From assembly GCF_000165425.1 (NCBI RefSeq), contig NW_001799024.1, forward strand, positions 62,001-126,000: a stretch of 64,000 nt of DNA, given 5' to 3'. Origin of the DNA: Paramecium tetraurelia (Eukaryota; Ciliophora; Oligohymenophorea; Peniculida; Parameciidae). Below the pieces are notes generated by a model. That model did no database searches. It was not told the DNA's origin and was given only the letters and a program-made list of their open reading frames with translations. The position numbers were made by a program, and so were the translations under genes. Positions 11,474-23,945 of the stretch are shown here, piece by piece; within the stretch, counting starts at the first letter, position 1, and every line of letters starts with the position of its first letter.

Positions 11474-13005
11474 ATGTAAAAAACAAATATAAAATCTGTT
11501 ACGGCTCGAAATGAGTAGGCGAAAGCTAAACTCACGAAGTATGAATGAATTTGAATCATTAGAGAATAATTTCTTACTCTAGCTAAAATGTGTTAGAGTA
11601 CGAGCACGCAATAATTGCTGAGTAAGAAATTGCCATCCTAATAAAAACCTGTTCTGGCAAGTTAATTGAATATTACTCCAAGAAACAATACTCCCAAAAG
11701 TTGTAGAACTGCATAGGAAGTACAATCATTAGTTTAATGATAGATGAAATATTTTCTTTATTAAAAGAATCTAGTTAAGGACCCAATTAACAAGCCCCAG
11801 AATCATTCTTAATTGCTTCCTAAGACCAAGAATAGTTTGCATCGAAATTTCTCTTAGTTGGAAAAATCATCAAACAGCCAACAAAACAACGGATAATCGA
11901 CAGCACCAAACACAGTAAAAAAAAAATACAACTTGCTTTCAACTGACTCTGCAAATAAGTCGGATCAACGGTTCTCTTCTGTTCAATTTGCATAACAAAT
12001 AGCCCAACAATTAAAGAAGAAGTATGAACCACTATAACCATAACAAAAGAAGGAAAATTTACATGTGAGCTTGGATGATTTCGTCACATAAATCAATCGA
12101 CCTCAGTCCATAATATCTCCCTTCAAATAAACTAAGTCATTATCCCCTTCTACAAGGGTCAACATTGCTCCTTCTAAAAGTACTCATTCATTTTACCATT
12201 TAGAATCCCTTTATTACGTTTCATCCTTAGTCGAATCCTTCAGACACATTTTACCTTAAAATCAAGAACAATAACTATTTCGAGATCACGCTGTCTAGAC
12301 ATTCAATTGTATTTCGTTCTGTGTGAAATTGCAAGAACCAACAAAAATGATTTTGGAACAAAAACGAATGGAAATTCCAATGAAATCACATTATAAATGT
12401 AAAATCAATTCTCTAAACTTGTAGTCAAGAAAACCGTTGTATTCGATCTAGATGAAACCCTCATACATTGCAATGAGAATCAAAATCTTAAGGCAGACAT
12501 CTATTTGCCAATCACATTCCCCTCTGGAGACACAGCCCAAGCTGGCATCAACATTCGTCCTTTTGCCAAATGGATCTTGCAAGAATTGAGCCAACTGTGC
12601 GAAGTGATAGTTTTCACAGCCTCTCACCAGTGCTATGCCAGTCAGGTTATTAAATACCTGGATCCACATTCCACTCTCCTATAGGGTTAATTGTTTAGGG
12701 ATCGATGTGTGCTGTCCCCAGATGGAGTGCATATCAAGGACTTGAGAGTTTTGAATAGAGATCTCAAGGACATAGTTTTGATTGACAATGCTGCTTATAG
12801 TTTTGGAGTTCATTTGGAGAACGGAATCCCAATAATTCCATATTATGATAACAAGGAGGACAAAGAATTGAAGATGCTGTATGAATTCTTGGTTGACCAG
12901 GTGTTGCCGGCACCAGACTGTAGAATAGTGTTGCAATCGGTGTTCAGATTAAGAGAGTATTTCAACTACGGAGAACCAAAATAAGCAATAGAGAAATTAT
13001 ATTGA
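11474..13005 (+). CDS. FCP1/SCP-like HAD phosphatase (NLI-interacting factor type)
   Basis: Protein phosphatase of the FCP1/SCP group (HAD superfamily). The C-terminal catalytic domain shows VVFDLDETLIHC (the DxDxT nucleophile motif), VIVFTASHQCYA, and DIVLIDNAAYSF (the second acidic motif). The N-terminal ~300 residues are a Gln/Ser/Asn-rich, probably disordered extension. Three introns keep the frame: 11539-11562 (24 nt), 11720-11743 (24 nt) and 12399-12424 (26 nt, directly upstream of the catalytic domain). The ATG at 11474 is favoured because it reaches the second exon in frame. Family members dephosphorylate Ser/Thr, e.g. RNA polymerase II CTD or nuclear-envelope lipin; the substrate here is unknown. 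Confidence 0.88.
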
Positions 13006-13123
13006 TTTTATATATAGTTTAATGATTTACATTTAACAGGGAATTCGCGAATTGCGAATATCTGAGCATTTTTGGTATACAATAGTAGGAAATTAAAATA
13101 ATTATTAATTTTTACCACAATTA

Positions 13124-14605
13124 ATGACTCTTTCTATAACCATTTCTCAGTAAATCAAGGCTTACAATTTGGCAGCGTGTCCAACCTTGCCTGAATTCTT
13201 GGAAACAGCTTACAAAACTCAGAAGTCTTTGAAAAAGAATGAGCAATTTCGCAAGCGTATTGAGGTTATTCAAGGGTTCGAATTCAACACAGCTTCAACT
13301 CAAATCGAAGAGAGCAATGATCACCAGTACATCGTTGCGGCAGGACTCTATGCTCCTTCGATAAAGATTTTCGAAACATCGCAATTATCAATGAAATGTA
13401 GTCGAGGCCTAGATTCAGAAATAGTAAAATTTTGCATATTGGGAGATGATTACAAAAAAATTGCAATGGTTTGCGAGGATCGTAATATTGAGTTGCATGC
13501 CCAATATGGAAAGCATTTCAAACTGAGAGTTCCAAAATAGCCAACCGATATGGTATTATTTATTAGTTCTATTTAGATTTACAACCCTTACAATTGCAAC
13601 TTGTTGGTGTCATCTTAGAATGAAGATATCACTCGGTTGAATCTAGAACTTGGATCATTTGTAGAATCTTATACTCTTTAATAAGAGACTGGTGTGAACT
13701 GCTTAAGTATGCATGACTAATTGCAATTGGGACTTGTGGGAGGCAATAAATAGCTAAGTATCATTGATTTTAGAAGTGATTAAATTGTTTAGCAATTGGG
13801 TGTGAGTGATGTCACTAGTATAGCCACTCAGAATCTTTAGGTAGCTTTGGGAACAGCGGAAGGATAAATTAAATTATTTGATTTACGAAAGCATATCCCA
13901 ATCCATGTCTATCAACATCAATATCGATTGCCTATCAAGAAGATAGTTATGAATGAGGATATGATTGTATCATGTGATGCAAAGATATTAAAATTTTGGC
14001 AGGGAAATCGTTTATTCACTAACATAGAACCGTAAAGTGAAATTAATTCTTTTACTTGGGTGAAGAATTCAGGAATGTTTTTATTGGCTTTGGAATAACC
14101 AAGGATGGGTATTTATTTCATCCCATAATTGAATGCTGCTCCTAAATGGTGTCCATTTTTGGACAATTTGACTGAAGAGATGGAGGAGGAAGAGCAATAA
14201 ACAGTGTATGATGAATATAAGTTTTTATCATATGAGGAATTGGAGAAATTGGATGCATTGCATTTATTGGAAACTGCCATGTTAAAGCCTTATTCGCATG
14301 GATATCTTATTCATTTGAAATTGTACTTGAAACTCAGATAGTAAAAGGGTCTCGACTTTGAAGATTACAAATAGAAGAGGATTTAATAAAATTATGAGAA
14401 ATAATTGGAGGCTGAGAGGGTCAGCAAAGGGTATGTGATACCTGAAGAGCCAGAAATGGAGTAGCCTGTAAAAAAGATTGATCCAAGATTTGAGAAGATG
14501 ATCAAGGATCATGATTACACAGTGGACAAGAAATCTGAGGCTTGGAAGAGAGCCCATCCTAGTGAAGTAAGAGTTAAGAAATAAATAAATAAAAACAAGA
14601 GATGA
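13124..14605 (+). CDS. NOL10: Nucleolar protein 10 (NOL10/Enp2), WD-repeat ribosome biogenesis factor
   Basis: Homologue of NOL10/yeast Enp2, a WD40 protein of the small-subunit processome in the nucleolus. Seen: N-terminal PTLPEFLETAYK; WD-type blades (HQYIVAAGLYAPSIKIFETS, FCILGDDYKKIAMV, ITRLNLELG, GGNKQLSIIDFRS); and the conserved C-terminal region LEKLDALHLLETAMLKPYSH and GYLIHLKLYLKLR, followed by DPRFEKMIKDHDYTVD and a Lys/Arg-rich tail. Length (about 485 aa) is shorter than animal NOL10 but has all recognisable parts. One 24-nt intron at 13553-13576 lies between two blades; it is a multiple of three without TGA, so unspliced mRNA would still read through. Start ATG 13124, stop TGA 14603-14605. 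Confidence 0.88.
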
Positions 14606-14689
14606 ATTTTTGATGCAATTCTAACTTTTAGTTTGTTTATATAATTAATTAACATATGTATAAATTAATTAAATTTTTAAAATCGCGCC

Positions 14690-15793
14690 ATGATAATTGA
14701 AGAAGTGTAAGGCAATAAAAAGAATAAAAATATTCCTTGGATTGAGAAATACAGACCCTCCACATTGGATGAAGTGATTTCTCATGAGGAGATAGTAGCA
14801 ACAAGTAAGAAATTGAGCAAACTTAATCTTAGTTAAAAAGTTCAATGAAAAAAATCGATTACCAAATCTATTGCTCTATGGCCCTCCTGGGACAGGTAAG
14901 ACATCTACCATAATTGCATTGGCCAAATAGATCTATTAGAATAAGTATAATTAGATGGTCTTAGAGGTAATACAGTGTTGTTGATATGAATAGCTTAATG
15001 CATCAGATGAGAGGGGTATCAATACTGTGAGAGAGACCATCAAGGGGTTTGCAGAATCTCAGTCATTCACATTCACAAAGGATAAGAACACATCGATAAA
15101 ATTGGTGATTTTGGACGAAGCTGATGCCATGACAGCGGCAGCCTAATTTGCATTGCGTCGAAGTAATTATCAATTAAAATTATTCAAGTCATTGAAAAAT
15201 ATGCAAAGACCACAAGATTCTGCTTTATTTGCAATCACATATCTTAAATCATTCCAGCCATTCAAAGTAGATGCACGAGATTTAAGTTCAAATAAATTAG
15301 TTTAGACGTGGCTAGTTCAAGAATCAAATACATTTGTGAGAACGAGAGTATCCCATTGAATGAGTAGGCTATTAAGTCTGTGTTTGAATTGTGTTCAGGG
15401 GATATGAGAAGAGTTGTAAACATGTTGTAATCGTTGTCTTTGTCGACATCGAATTCAAATTTGGAAGTCATCAATTCTTAGTATGTCTATCAGTTTACGG
15501 GGATGGCACATCCTGATTTAATCAAATAGATTATGGAATATTTGATGAACCAATCTGAAATTCAGAAAACATACTTGAAAATAAAAACGATTTTGAATGA
15601 ACAAGGAATATCCCTTTAATTGTTGCTTACGGAATTGAGTACATAATTATTGGGATTAAATGTGTTGAATGACAAATAGAAATGTAATGTTATTGAGAGA
15701 ATGGCTGAACTTGAGTACCGACTTTCCATTTGTTGCAATGATTAGGTTTAATTACTTTCTTTGATTGGTATTTTCCATGAAGTTCTTTTGTGA
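14690..15793 (+). CDS. RFC5: Replication factor C subunit 5 (clamp-loader AAA+ ATPase)
   Basis: Small subunit of the RFC clamp loader, which opens PCNA at primer junctions. Clear AAA+ features: N-terminal [14 protein letters not shown]; Walker [24 protein letters not shown]; Walker [11 protein letters not shown]; sensor 1 region FCFICNH; and the SRC arginine-finger motif in [11 protein letters not shown]. The match to RFC5-type rather than RFC2/4 is best in [20 protein letters not shown] and in [15 protein letters not shown]. Three introns: 14805-14832 (28 nt), 14967-14993 (27 nt) and 15163-15188 (26 nt). The stop is TGA 15791-15793, 40 bp before RPS5. Length about 340 aa is normal for the family. 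Confidence 0.92.
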
Positions 15794-15833
15794 TACAAAT
15801 TTTATTTTAAATTAAAATAAATCCTATTTAAAT

Positions 15834-16499
15834 ATGGCAGAAGAACAAGTTGTCACTGTGAAATTTGCCAACTAACCAAAACTTTTCGGAAAGTGGGACT
15901 ACGATGAAGTCTTGGTGACAGACCCATGTTTCAAAGACTACATTGCAGTCCAAACTTCAAAGTCAAGAGTCTTCGTGCCACACACAGCTGGAAGGTACGG
16001 TTTCTGAATTATATCTATTAAGATATTAACGCAAGAAGTTTAGAAAGGCCTAATGTCCAATTGTGGAGAGATTGGCTGGTGCTCTTATGTTCCATGGTCG
16101 TAACACTGGTAAGAAGGTCAAGGCCGTGGCCATCATCAGACATGCCTTTGAAATTGTTCATTTGCTCACAGGCAAGAATCCTCTTGCAGTCTTGTCTTTG
16201 GCTGTTCAAAGAGGAGGAGCAAGAGAAGATTTCACCAAAGTTGGAACAGGCGGTGTTGCTAAACAATAGGCTGTTGATGTGGCTCCAATCAGAAGAGTCA
16301 ATGAAGTACTCAGACATAATAATTTAAGGCTGTTCACAATTTGGCCAAGGGAGTCAGAGATTCAGTCTTCAAGAAGATGAAGACCATTGCAGAAGCACTT
16401 GCTGATGAACTTATTGCAGCTGCCAATGAGGATGGACAAAAATCATACACAATCAAGAAGAGAGACGAACTTGAAAAAGTAGCAAAAACAAATCGTTGA
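15834..16499 (+). CDS. RPS5: 40S ribosomal protein S5 (uS7)
   Basis: Small-subunit ribosomal protein uS7, which binds 16S/18S rRNA near the mRNA exit. About 204 residues. Recognisable: [31 protein letters not shown] (spanning the first intron); [48 protein letters not shown]; and the C-terminal [14 protein letters not shown], which is the near-invariant end of the family. Introns at 15995-16022 (28 nt) and 16306-16328 (23 nt) restore the family sequence exactly. It is one of the clearest proofs of the short-intron architecture and of TAA = Gln (ACAATAG giving KQQ) in this window. Confidence 0.97.
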
Positions 16500-16619
16500 T
16501 TTATATTTAGTATAATATATAATTTATATTGAATATACAGGTTAATTGTAAATTAATTGTATGATAATAAGACGATTTATATATAGAACCATTAAGTTAG
16601 AAAAACATCAACTTCACAT

Positions 16620-17966
16620 TCAATCAAGCATTTTTAGTTCCATTTCTGTACTATTTTGTGAAATAACATATTTTTGATTGTTAAAGTATTTTGAATCCCG
16701 ATAATATAACAAATAATTCATTGAAGCTCCCAAAAAGGTGATTAAAAGTAGAATGCCCAGCATGTTTGAATAAGAACTCTATGTTTCCTCTTAAACTACT
16801 TTCCCAATAAAAATAGAGGCAGAAGAAACTCCAAAGCTGACACTTGAATAAACTACTCCAAAGGCAGTTCCCGACAATTAATTCGAAACCACCATCTAAA
16901 TGCATGGCCACAAGGTTACAACATAAGCAGCAAAGAATATTCCATTCAATAATTGACTTATAGCTGGAATGATCAAGCAGGTAGTCTCACAACTTGGCAT
17001 GAGATAAACCATTGTAAAAACACTCAATTAGATCACACTTGTTATTTGTAATCCTTGCATTCTGTATCCATGTTTATCGACTAGATGACCTAAATAAGGA
17101 GCTATAAATATAGCCATGTAGCAAGGAAGTCCATAGAGAGTGGCTGCAGAATAAGATGATAAATGATACCTAAATATGAATAAATTTATTTTGTACATAG
17201 CTTTAAACATTTCTGCGTTGTTGTATGAGTATATGTTGTAACTTGTGTAACAGAAAATAGAACTCAAAGCAATAATGTAGAAGTCGATATTGAATTGAGT
17301 TAGTAAGGCGAATGAAAACTGTGGAATTGTCTCCTGTTTGGTTTCAACCGAATAGATCTTATCAATTGTAGTCACAGCATTAAGGCCGATAAAAGAAACT
17401 ACGCACAATATTAGACATGCCAAAAGAGCCGTTTCTAGACTGTAATTGTTCACTAAGTAGGGCAATAGAATCGTAGATGCAATAGTACCACCACAAATGA
17501 AAGCTGTGTCAATGCTTATTATAGGGTTATTGTTACCTATAAGCAAATGATGCCTCTTTAAACCATTTCGATAAAATTTTGTATATCCCTACATAGCAAC
17601 ATTCCAAAAATAAGCCCATAAAAAATCTGCCGATGAGCATTAGTGTGAAATTATTCAGTACAATTGACAAGTAACAAAGAACTAATATAAATTGTTTTCT
17701 TAACATGTTCCAAAAATTATGAAGAGCATAAATCCGAATAGCCCTCTTCTTGTTCCATATCTATCCAATAACATCCCTCCTACGAAAGGCATTACAATAT
17801 TGGGGAAGGATCTAAATGAAAACAGTAAGTTTATTTAGAATTGATCCACAATGAAATGATTCTTTATCTCAGTAGCCAATAAAGATGGGTAATCCACAAA
17901 GAATCGAAATGAGAATTAAGACAAGCTAGTTAGTAAGAGAATGACCCATTTAGTTGATGGTATCAT
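16620..17966 (-). CDS. Major facilitator superfamily transporter (MFSD1-like)
   Basis: Multi-pass transporter with about 11-12 hydrophobic helices. After TM2 comes the MFS motif-A analogue GGMLLDRYGTRRG. Other landmarks are GRFFMGLFLECCYVGIYK in the first half and YLGHLVDKHGYR, the motif-A counterpart between TM8 and TM9, in the second. Introns: 17682-17704 (23 nt), 17515-17536 (22 nt) and probably 17170-17196 (27 nt, a multiple of three). The ATG is at 17964-17966, the stop TGA at 16620-16622. The layout most resembles MFSD1-type lysosomal dipeptide carriers, but no residue seen by eye fixes the substrate. Confidence 0.83.
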
Positions 17967-18055
17967 TTATTAATTAATTAGTTTTAATACTACATTTACA
18001 CAATGCCAAATTAGAATTGCGTTTTCCAACAAAATCATTTGCGACTTTCATCACA

Positions 18056-18204
18056 TCATGAATTTTTTGGATTCCAAAAATCTCCATTCAATTCAAAACT
18101 CCCTTCAAATAAGACTATACACTATAATATGAAGTAAAAAGTAACTCATTTGCATAAAATTGAGTGCAATTGTACTCCTATTGCCATTCAGCTTAAGTAA
18201 ACAT
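18056..18204 (-). CDS. Tiny hypothetical protein (~42 aa), two exons
   Basis: A short minus-strand frame between the divergent MFS and ECTF genes. From the ATG at 18202-18204 the first exon reads MFTQAEWQQEYNCTQFYANE and continues into LLFTSYY. A 20-nt intron (18103-18122) removes the break and the second exon ends SFELNGDFWNPKNS before TGA 18056-18058. The aromatic-rich, non-repetitive composition and the clean intron suggest real coding sequence, resembling small ciliary or microtubule-associated proteins in size only. No family recognised. The rest of 17967-18460 is AT-rich with nothing else visible. Confidence 0.45.
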
Positions 18205-18460
18205 ATATAGAGAGAATATTAAAATATACTAATATTTCGAAATAGCATAATTTTATCATTTTAATTTTTTTTATATTGATTTCAGAAATTTTATTCTCCC
18301 TACGGATTTCATTAAAACTATTCGACGGCTATCCGCCCGAAAAAGGAATTCCAAATGTATTGAATTCTAAAATTTAAATCTTCTATTATATATTACAGTT
18401 TGTGTTTAGGATGATTGCCATTCCCCCAATATTAAATAAATCGAAGATAAATTATATTAA

Positions 18461-19513
18461 ATGTTAAAAAGTTAATCAACAGAACTATTTGTCAGTCCTG
18501 AAGAATTATAAAGAATCACATTCTTTGCAACTCAGAATCAAAGGAACAGTCATAAACCAAACATCTCAACTGTGAAATAGGAAGAATACACCTTTAAGCC
18601 TTCAGTAAAAATACTATGATAATTATTCGTAGATCAATAAGAAATCTGCCAACATCCAAAGAACAGTCGATGATCTCTTAAGATGGAATGAAAGGAAATC
18701 ATAAAGATTGTAACAGTGCTATGAAGATGCTGTAAATGTGCATTTCCAATTAGAAAGACATAAGAATTGCAATAAAATGCCAACCGCTTAACACATGAAG
18801 TTGACACCAATTAGCCTAGTGTTTTCGAAAGATTGTATGTTGTAAGAAAAAGCAATGAAACCATTTAATGTAAATGTTCCCTTGCAATTCATTTATAAAT
18901 AGAAACCACTAAGCGAAATACATCTGACTCACATCCATACTTCACTAAGAATATGTCCAACACACTCTATTCTGAATACAAAAAACAAATGAGTGGCACC
19001 CCAGAATAATAAGAGAGCGAACATCAACAAGTCCTAGAATAAGAAGAGCCAACTCCTCAAAAAGCATGTCTGCCCAACAGATTCTATTTTGATCAATCAG
19101 AACATCAACAAAATACTGAACCTGAAGTATCATATTATATGCTATTCTAAAGCCTAAAGTCACTATACCATAGCATATGTTTGTAGATTTCAGATAACAA
19201 ATCAAATAGATCAACGAAGAACCTGAACCAGTTCCTTCCAAAAAGCCAATGAATAAGAAGGAGATAGATCTCATGGTAGAGAGGTAAAGTATACTTAATT
19301 CTCATAATTAGAATGAATAATTGGCTATCAAAAAGAAATTATAAGATCTAAGAACAATAGGATAGACAAATGCAGAATGAATCCAACGAATGTACTTTCT
19401 ATCCAAAACTTAGCTGCACAAAGCAAACTAAGGCATAGCAATCAATTCAAAATTCTCAAAGAGTTTCATAATAATCCTCATATTCCAATTTATTCAGAAG
19501 CAAGAACAATTGA
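18461..19513 (+). CDS. ECTF-motif protein (ciliate-type, unknown function)
   Basis: About 310 residues, hydrophilic. It carries several F-x-P/ECTF-type modules seen in expanded ciliate protein families: EEYTFKPSINKKS, RTVDDLLRWNERK, NVFERLYVVRKSNE, and VERMNNWLSKRNYK leading into NECTFYPKL. I needed introns to connect them: one 28-nt intron running to 18630, between FKPS and INKKS; one of 20 nt inside about 18797-18822; one of 26 nt near 19126-19155; and one of 28 nt near 19283-19310. Each restores a module, which supports the model, but the middle (residues about 110-230) is uncertain. The stop is TGA 19511-19513. A cytoskeletal or ciliary role is only inference from family habits. Confidence 0.62.
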
Positions 19514-20311
19514 TAATTTATCTATTTCATTATATATATATATAAGTATTGTAAATAATCTGTTCATTCAAGATTCTTAAATTTCTATTTTTTTAGTACA
19601 CAATCTATTTCCAATTATTACATCTTTAAATTTTCCTTTCTTAATTCATTAATAACCAATTTCTAAAATTACACTAATTTTTTCAATAGCAATCTTGTTA
19701 TGTCGATAAAAGGAATATAGCAATTCTGTTCACTTGTTGACATTTCTCACTTGACTTAGGATTTAATTGAAATACTTTTAAGTTGTGATAATCAAATACT
19801 CTTCCCAAAATTTCAATAACCTAACATTATTCATCTATATAGGAAATTAATTCTAATTCAGAGGATTTACTAAATTCTTTATGCTTTTGTTTCTCTCTCG
19901 CTTTATTTTTCTAAACTTAAAATATTTCTATCTTCTTCATTTTATACTGTCTTTCTACAAGAATGGTAATTTCATCTTTGATATTTATTATTGTTTGATG
20001 TTTATTATTATTATTAGATTTTGATTAGATATTTATTTAATCTAATCTAATAAATTATAGGCTAAATAGGTTTTTAATAGACTGTTTTTGATCTATCATT
20101 TGAAATATCTCAATCATGCAAATATCTATCCACTGGTACAAAATTTGAAGTTCTCATCATTTCTCTCATCTACTTTTCAGAATATAAATTATTACTAAAA
20201 ATACATCATCTGTTGTTAAAGCTTTGTACTTGATTAACTTATTAATTATTATTAACCTATAGTTTGCTTAGAAATTAACATCAATTTCTTCTATAAGTTC
20301 TTGTTCTTTTA
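19514..20311. other. AT-rich stretch with an unconfirmed open frame
   Basis: About 800 bp, very AT-rich. The plus frame 19700-19981 opens with MSIKGIQQFCSLVDISHLTQ and stays free of TGA for 93 codons; after a ~95-bp AT-rich gap ending in TATAG another TGA-free block (KQVFNRLFLIYHLKYLNHAN...) follows. With TGA as the only stop, open runs of this length occur by chance, so I do not call a gene. If real, the gap would be much longer than every secure intron in this window. Confidence 0.25.
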
Positions 20312-20991
20312 ATGGTAAATTTATCATTAATGTTATTTATTATTTTAATTTTCTTAGTCGACATTATCAAAGCAGAGGAATAATTCCTAATTATCATCAA
20401 TACAAATCTGGGGATCCACGATGATTTTGTAAAAACTCATATTGAATTGGATTCAAAAGATATTAAAATCTTCTACACAGGAATAATTGATCAATATCCT
20501 GCTTCTGCTGCTAGATTTGATCATTTGACTTTTCGCGATCAAAATCAATACTAGCTCTACGAACACGAAGTTCATCAATAGAAACACCAATTAACATGTT
20601 TTGATTCAGAATATAAAGACACTTAGATCGAAAATGGAATAAATAGTTATTAAAAAGTTTTATCAAAAAATGAGAATATGTATTGAGATTCTTCATATCT
20701 TAGTACTTTAGTCTTAGATAACTCATAAATTCCATGTAATGGTTTTATTTACGAATCAATTGAACCATGGATTACTGTGTTAATGCAATTTGGAATAACA
20801 AAAACATATTTTTATTTTAAAATATTCTGTAAAATTGATTAATTTAATTAGTAATCATAACAATTTTGTTCTCCTTTATCATACTTACTTCTGCAATCAT
20901 ACTGACTTGGTGGGAAATAAAGAAATTGGAATAGAAGATGAGAAGAAGATCATCGTTCCCAAGAATATTATAAAAATTATAAATCAAATGA
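20312..20991 (+). CDS. Predicted type I membrane protein with signal peptide
   Basis: About 210 residues. The N-terminus is a clear signal peptide (MVNLSLMLFIILIFLVDIIKA, cut probably before EEQ). An extracytosolic domain of ~130 residues follows with few Cys. A single hydrophobic segment (LIITILFSFIILTSAIILTW) comes next, then a short basic cytosolic tail (KKLEQKMRRRS). Introns at 20680-20703 (24 nt) and 20829-20851 (23 nt) are needed for the last third; the second lies just before the membrane segment. The topology resembles PA-TM proteins, but no RING follows and no PA signature is convincing. Function unknown; the secretory route is inferred from the signal peptide. Confidence 0.6.
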
Positions 20992-21097
20992 TTATTAATA
21001 TATTAAAAATACATAGCACAGTAACAAAAATCATTCTAAAATTGTGTTTAACTAATGACCCTAATTCACCATTACAACAAATAAATTAATTGAGATA

Positions 21098-23884
21098 ATG
21101 ATATACTTTCTAGACCCCATGAAAATGCTATAACTCAGAATCAGATTTTATGAATTAAATCGACTGCAATCCAATTTAGATTTATTTACTTTGAACTTTT
21201 AAGTCTAATCAAGAGGGTATGAATTTCGATTCTCAGTTTTAGTAATCTTTAAGAAATAGAAGAGAATGATCTTTGGAAATATATTCTTAAATCTATTCCA
21301 TATAAATTAAAAATCTCTTAAATTAGAGAATAGAATTATTCCATTCCAGTACCATTTGAACACAAGTTATCCACTGAGATAACCCTATATCCGATATTTC
21401 AGAAATCCCTTCTAGAAAAATTGCATCCCTCAAAACTAAACGATTAGGAATACCAACAAATGAAGAAACTAAAAATATTTGCAGATGAATACCTATGTTT
21501 AAGATCTATTATTGTGAATTCTAGTTCAAAATTAGAATTAACTATTATGTTGAATTCTCTGAGTGCTAGTTTAAAGTAGAAATACTCAGATGCAATTCAT
21601 TCTTTAATTTTGTACTATTTTATCAACTTTCACTTTGAATTTGAATTTATGCAATTATATATAGATAAGATGATTCATTTCAGAGAGAACTTGAAACATA
21701 AAAGAATTGCAATCATCGGATAAACTTGGAGGAATTACATACTCTATCAATACTGCAAGTAATTACACTTTCATGTAACTCTTTTCAGAAGTGTAGATGA
21801 ACCGAAATATTTCTATTCTCCCACTTATTTGCAAAATAAATTGTGTTTAAAAATATTTCCAAAGGAACAAATAGAATTCCGTGATTATAAACCTCATTAT
21901 GATTAATCGATGTTCCAAACTTTGGCCAACGTTTTAGAAAATCAGAATGAAGAATAAGCCTTCAAAATTATGAATTAAGAAGTAGCCTTGTTTTTAACAT
22001 AAAATGCACTAACTGAATTCACAACGGTGAAATAACTAAAATAGCATCTAATCAGTAATCACTTAAATTAACCAATCATATTTAATAATGAATTTCAATG
22101 GAAAGAATTTGTAAGAGATATAAAATCCATTAAATCAATTAAAGTTAAGAACAAAATACAAGTTAAATGTGATAGTAAAATATTTGAATTTGACTTTCTG
22201 GTTTTTGGAGATTCTAATCAGTTTGTAAATTCCTTAATATCTTCCCAAAGCATCATTAAGGATAATCCTTCATTTGACCCAGAATTTATTCTGAAAATCA
22301 AGCCCTTATTTTAGGGATTGAAAATGATGTATATTACTAAAGCGATCTGCAAATTCACAAGTACATTTTGGCCCTAAAATTATGTTAGATAAGTGATGTA
22401 TGATAATAGTTTGATGATTATCTATGATTTTTATTAAGATTCTCTACTCATCGAATTATAAAAGCCTTACAAGGAAGTAGTTAAGAAATTTGATTATCAT
22501 AAAAGAGAGATTATAAAAATCCTTCAAGAAACCTTCAAAGATGAAATTAATCGTGATAACACACGTTCTATTGAATTATTCCCTTGCGACTACTTCGTAT
22601 AAAGTGAATTTGAATTCAACAAGATCTTTAAAGAGTCCAACATCTATTTTAATCTACCAATTATACTCGGAAATGGCATCAACCTCCTAACTTAATCAAT
22701 TTAGAATGCTCAAATGATAATACAAGATATCTATTTAGACTCAGAGAACCCAGATTATTCTAAAGTGAAAGTGCAAGAAGAAAGTATCATTTAGGGCACA
22801 TTTGGATTGAATGTTAATTTAAGTGGCATAAAATTGCCTTACGAATTTAAGAAATACAATTATATATTGGATTAGGGGAACAGCAAAGGGATCCATTTTT
22901 AATGTTTGGTATTCTTCTAAAGTAAATTAACTGATGAATCGATTCACTATTTATTTACAATTATAGAGGACAATCTATCAAGAAAGATTTATGTTTTAGT
23001 TGCAGAGGATGATCAGAAAAATATTATTATGGAAAGATCACTCAATAAATTGTACTATTACTTATGTAATACAGACAATTAATAATAGGAGGAAATTAAT
23101 TTATACCATTATGTCAATCCAAGGTTTAAGTTTCCAAATATATACCCAGAGCTATTATTGTAAGGAACTATAGATAATTATGCAACGAATGAGATGATTC
23201 ACAAAATGGCAAAGTGTTGTATGGGTTCATTATTTATTGGTTTAGAACATCCATCAATAAAATTATTAAGCAGAGCTATGAAATACAAGCAAGCCAAATT
23301 CCCCTAATATTTTCTCAATCTAATTAACAAACCAATAATTGCTGGAAAATTTGAATTAAAGGTTCAATTTGATGGTGGTTTAAAGATCACGCGAAGGTAT
23401 TACATATTTGATGTTTTTAGATTCTTGAGTACTCAGAAAAATGAATACTAGGTTTATCATATAGATATAAACTAAAATTATGATATATTTATTACGGAAT
23501 TAGATATGATCGAAAAAAATGTGAAAGAAATATGGGATCACATGTATTATTGTTTTTTGGATAAATATAATATGTAATTTTAATACTCAATATGCAATTA
23601 GGAAATAGTTCTATTATGAGATGCTAGAATTCATTGAAGGAGAACAAAAGATAATAAATTAGTTTAAAGATTGGAATAAAATAATCCAGCCAACAGAATA
23701 ATAGAGAACCTTCTAACCGTAAAGAATGTAAATTGCATAGTCTGATCTATTATACTCTACAATGAAATAGGATGATACATTTGAAATTGTAAATGGAAAA
23801 TTATATTTTTGTTAAAATGGAAATCGTCTAATATCAAAAAGTAGAGATATAAGAAATAATGAATAGAATTTAATTAAATAATGA
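21098..23884 (+). CDS. Large hypothetical protein (~910 aa)
   Basis: Long coding region with two introns, 21217-21242 (26 nt) and 23574-23601 (28 nt); ATG 21098-21100, stop TGA 23882-23884. The frame is continuous for ~2.3 kb between them, so the gene is real, but I recognise no family. The composition is that of a globular protein, rich in Ile, Phe, Tyr and Lys. No signal peptide or clear membrane helix. A stretch RFYELNRLQSNLDLFTLNF near the N-terminus and LPIILGNGINLLTQ in the middle are candidate anchors for a profile search. It ends 61 bp from the convergent LRR gene. Confidence 0.7.
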
Positions 23885-23945
23885 CATTGTGCCACCATTA
23901 TTGTATTATAATAAGAATCTTAAAAATCCAATAATATACTAGTCT

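Noticed and set aside
14805-14832. Broken reading frame in RFC5 read as pseudogene
   Set aside because: Three short introns restore every conserved AAA+ motif; the gene is intact.
23834-23945. Longer C-terminus for the LRR gene overlapping the convergent gene
   Set aside because: A standard 26-nt intron (23988-24013) gives an earlier stop at 23946 and removes the overlap.
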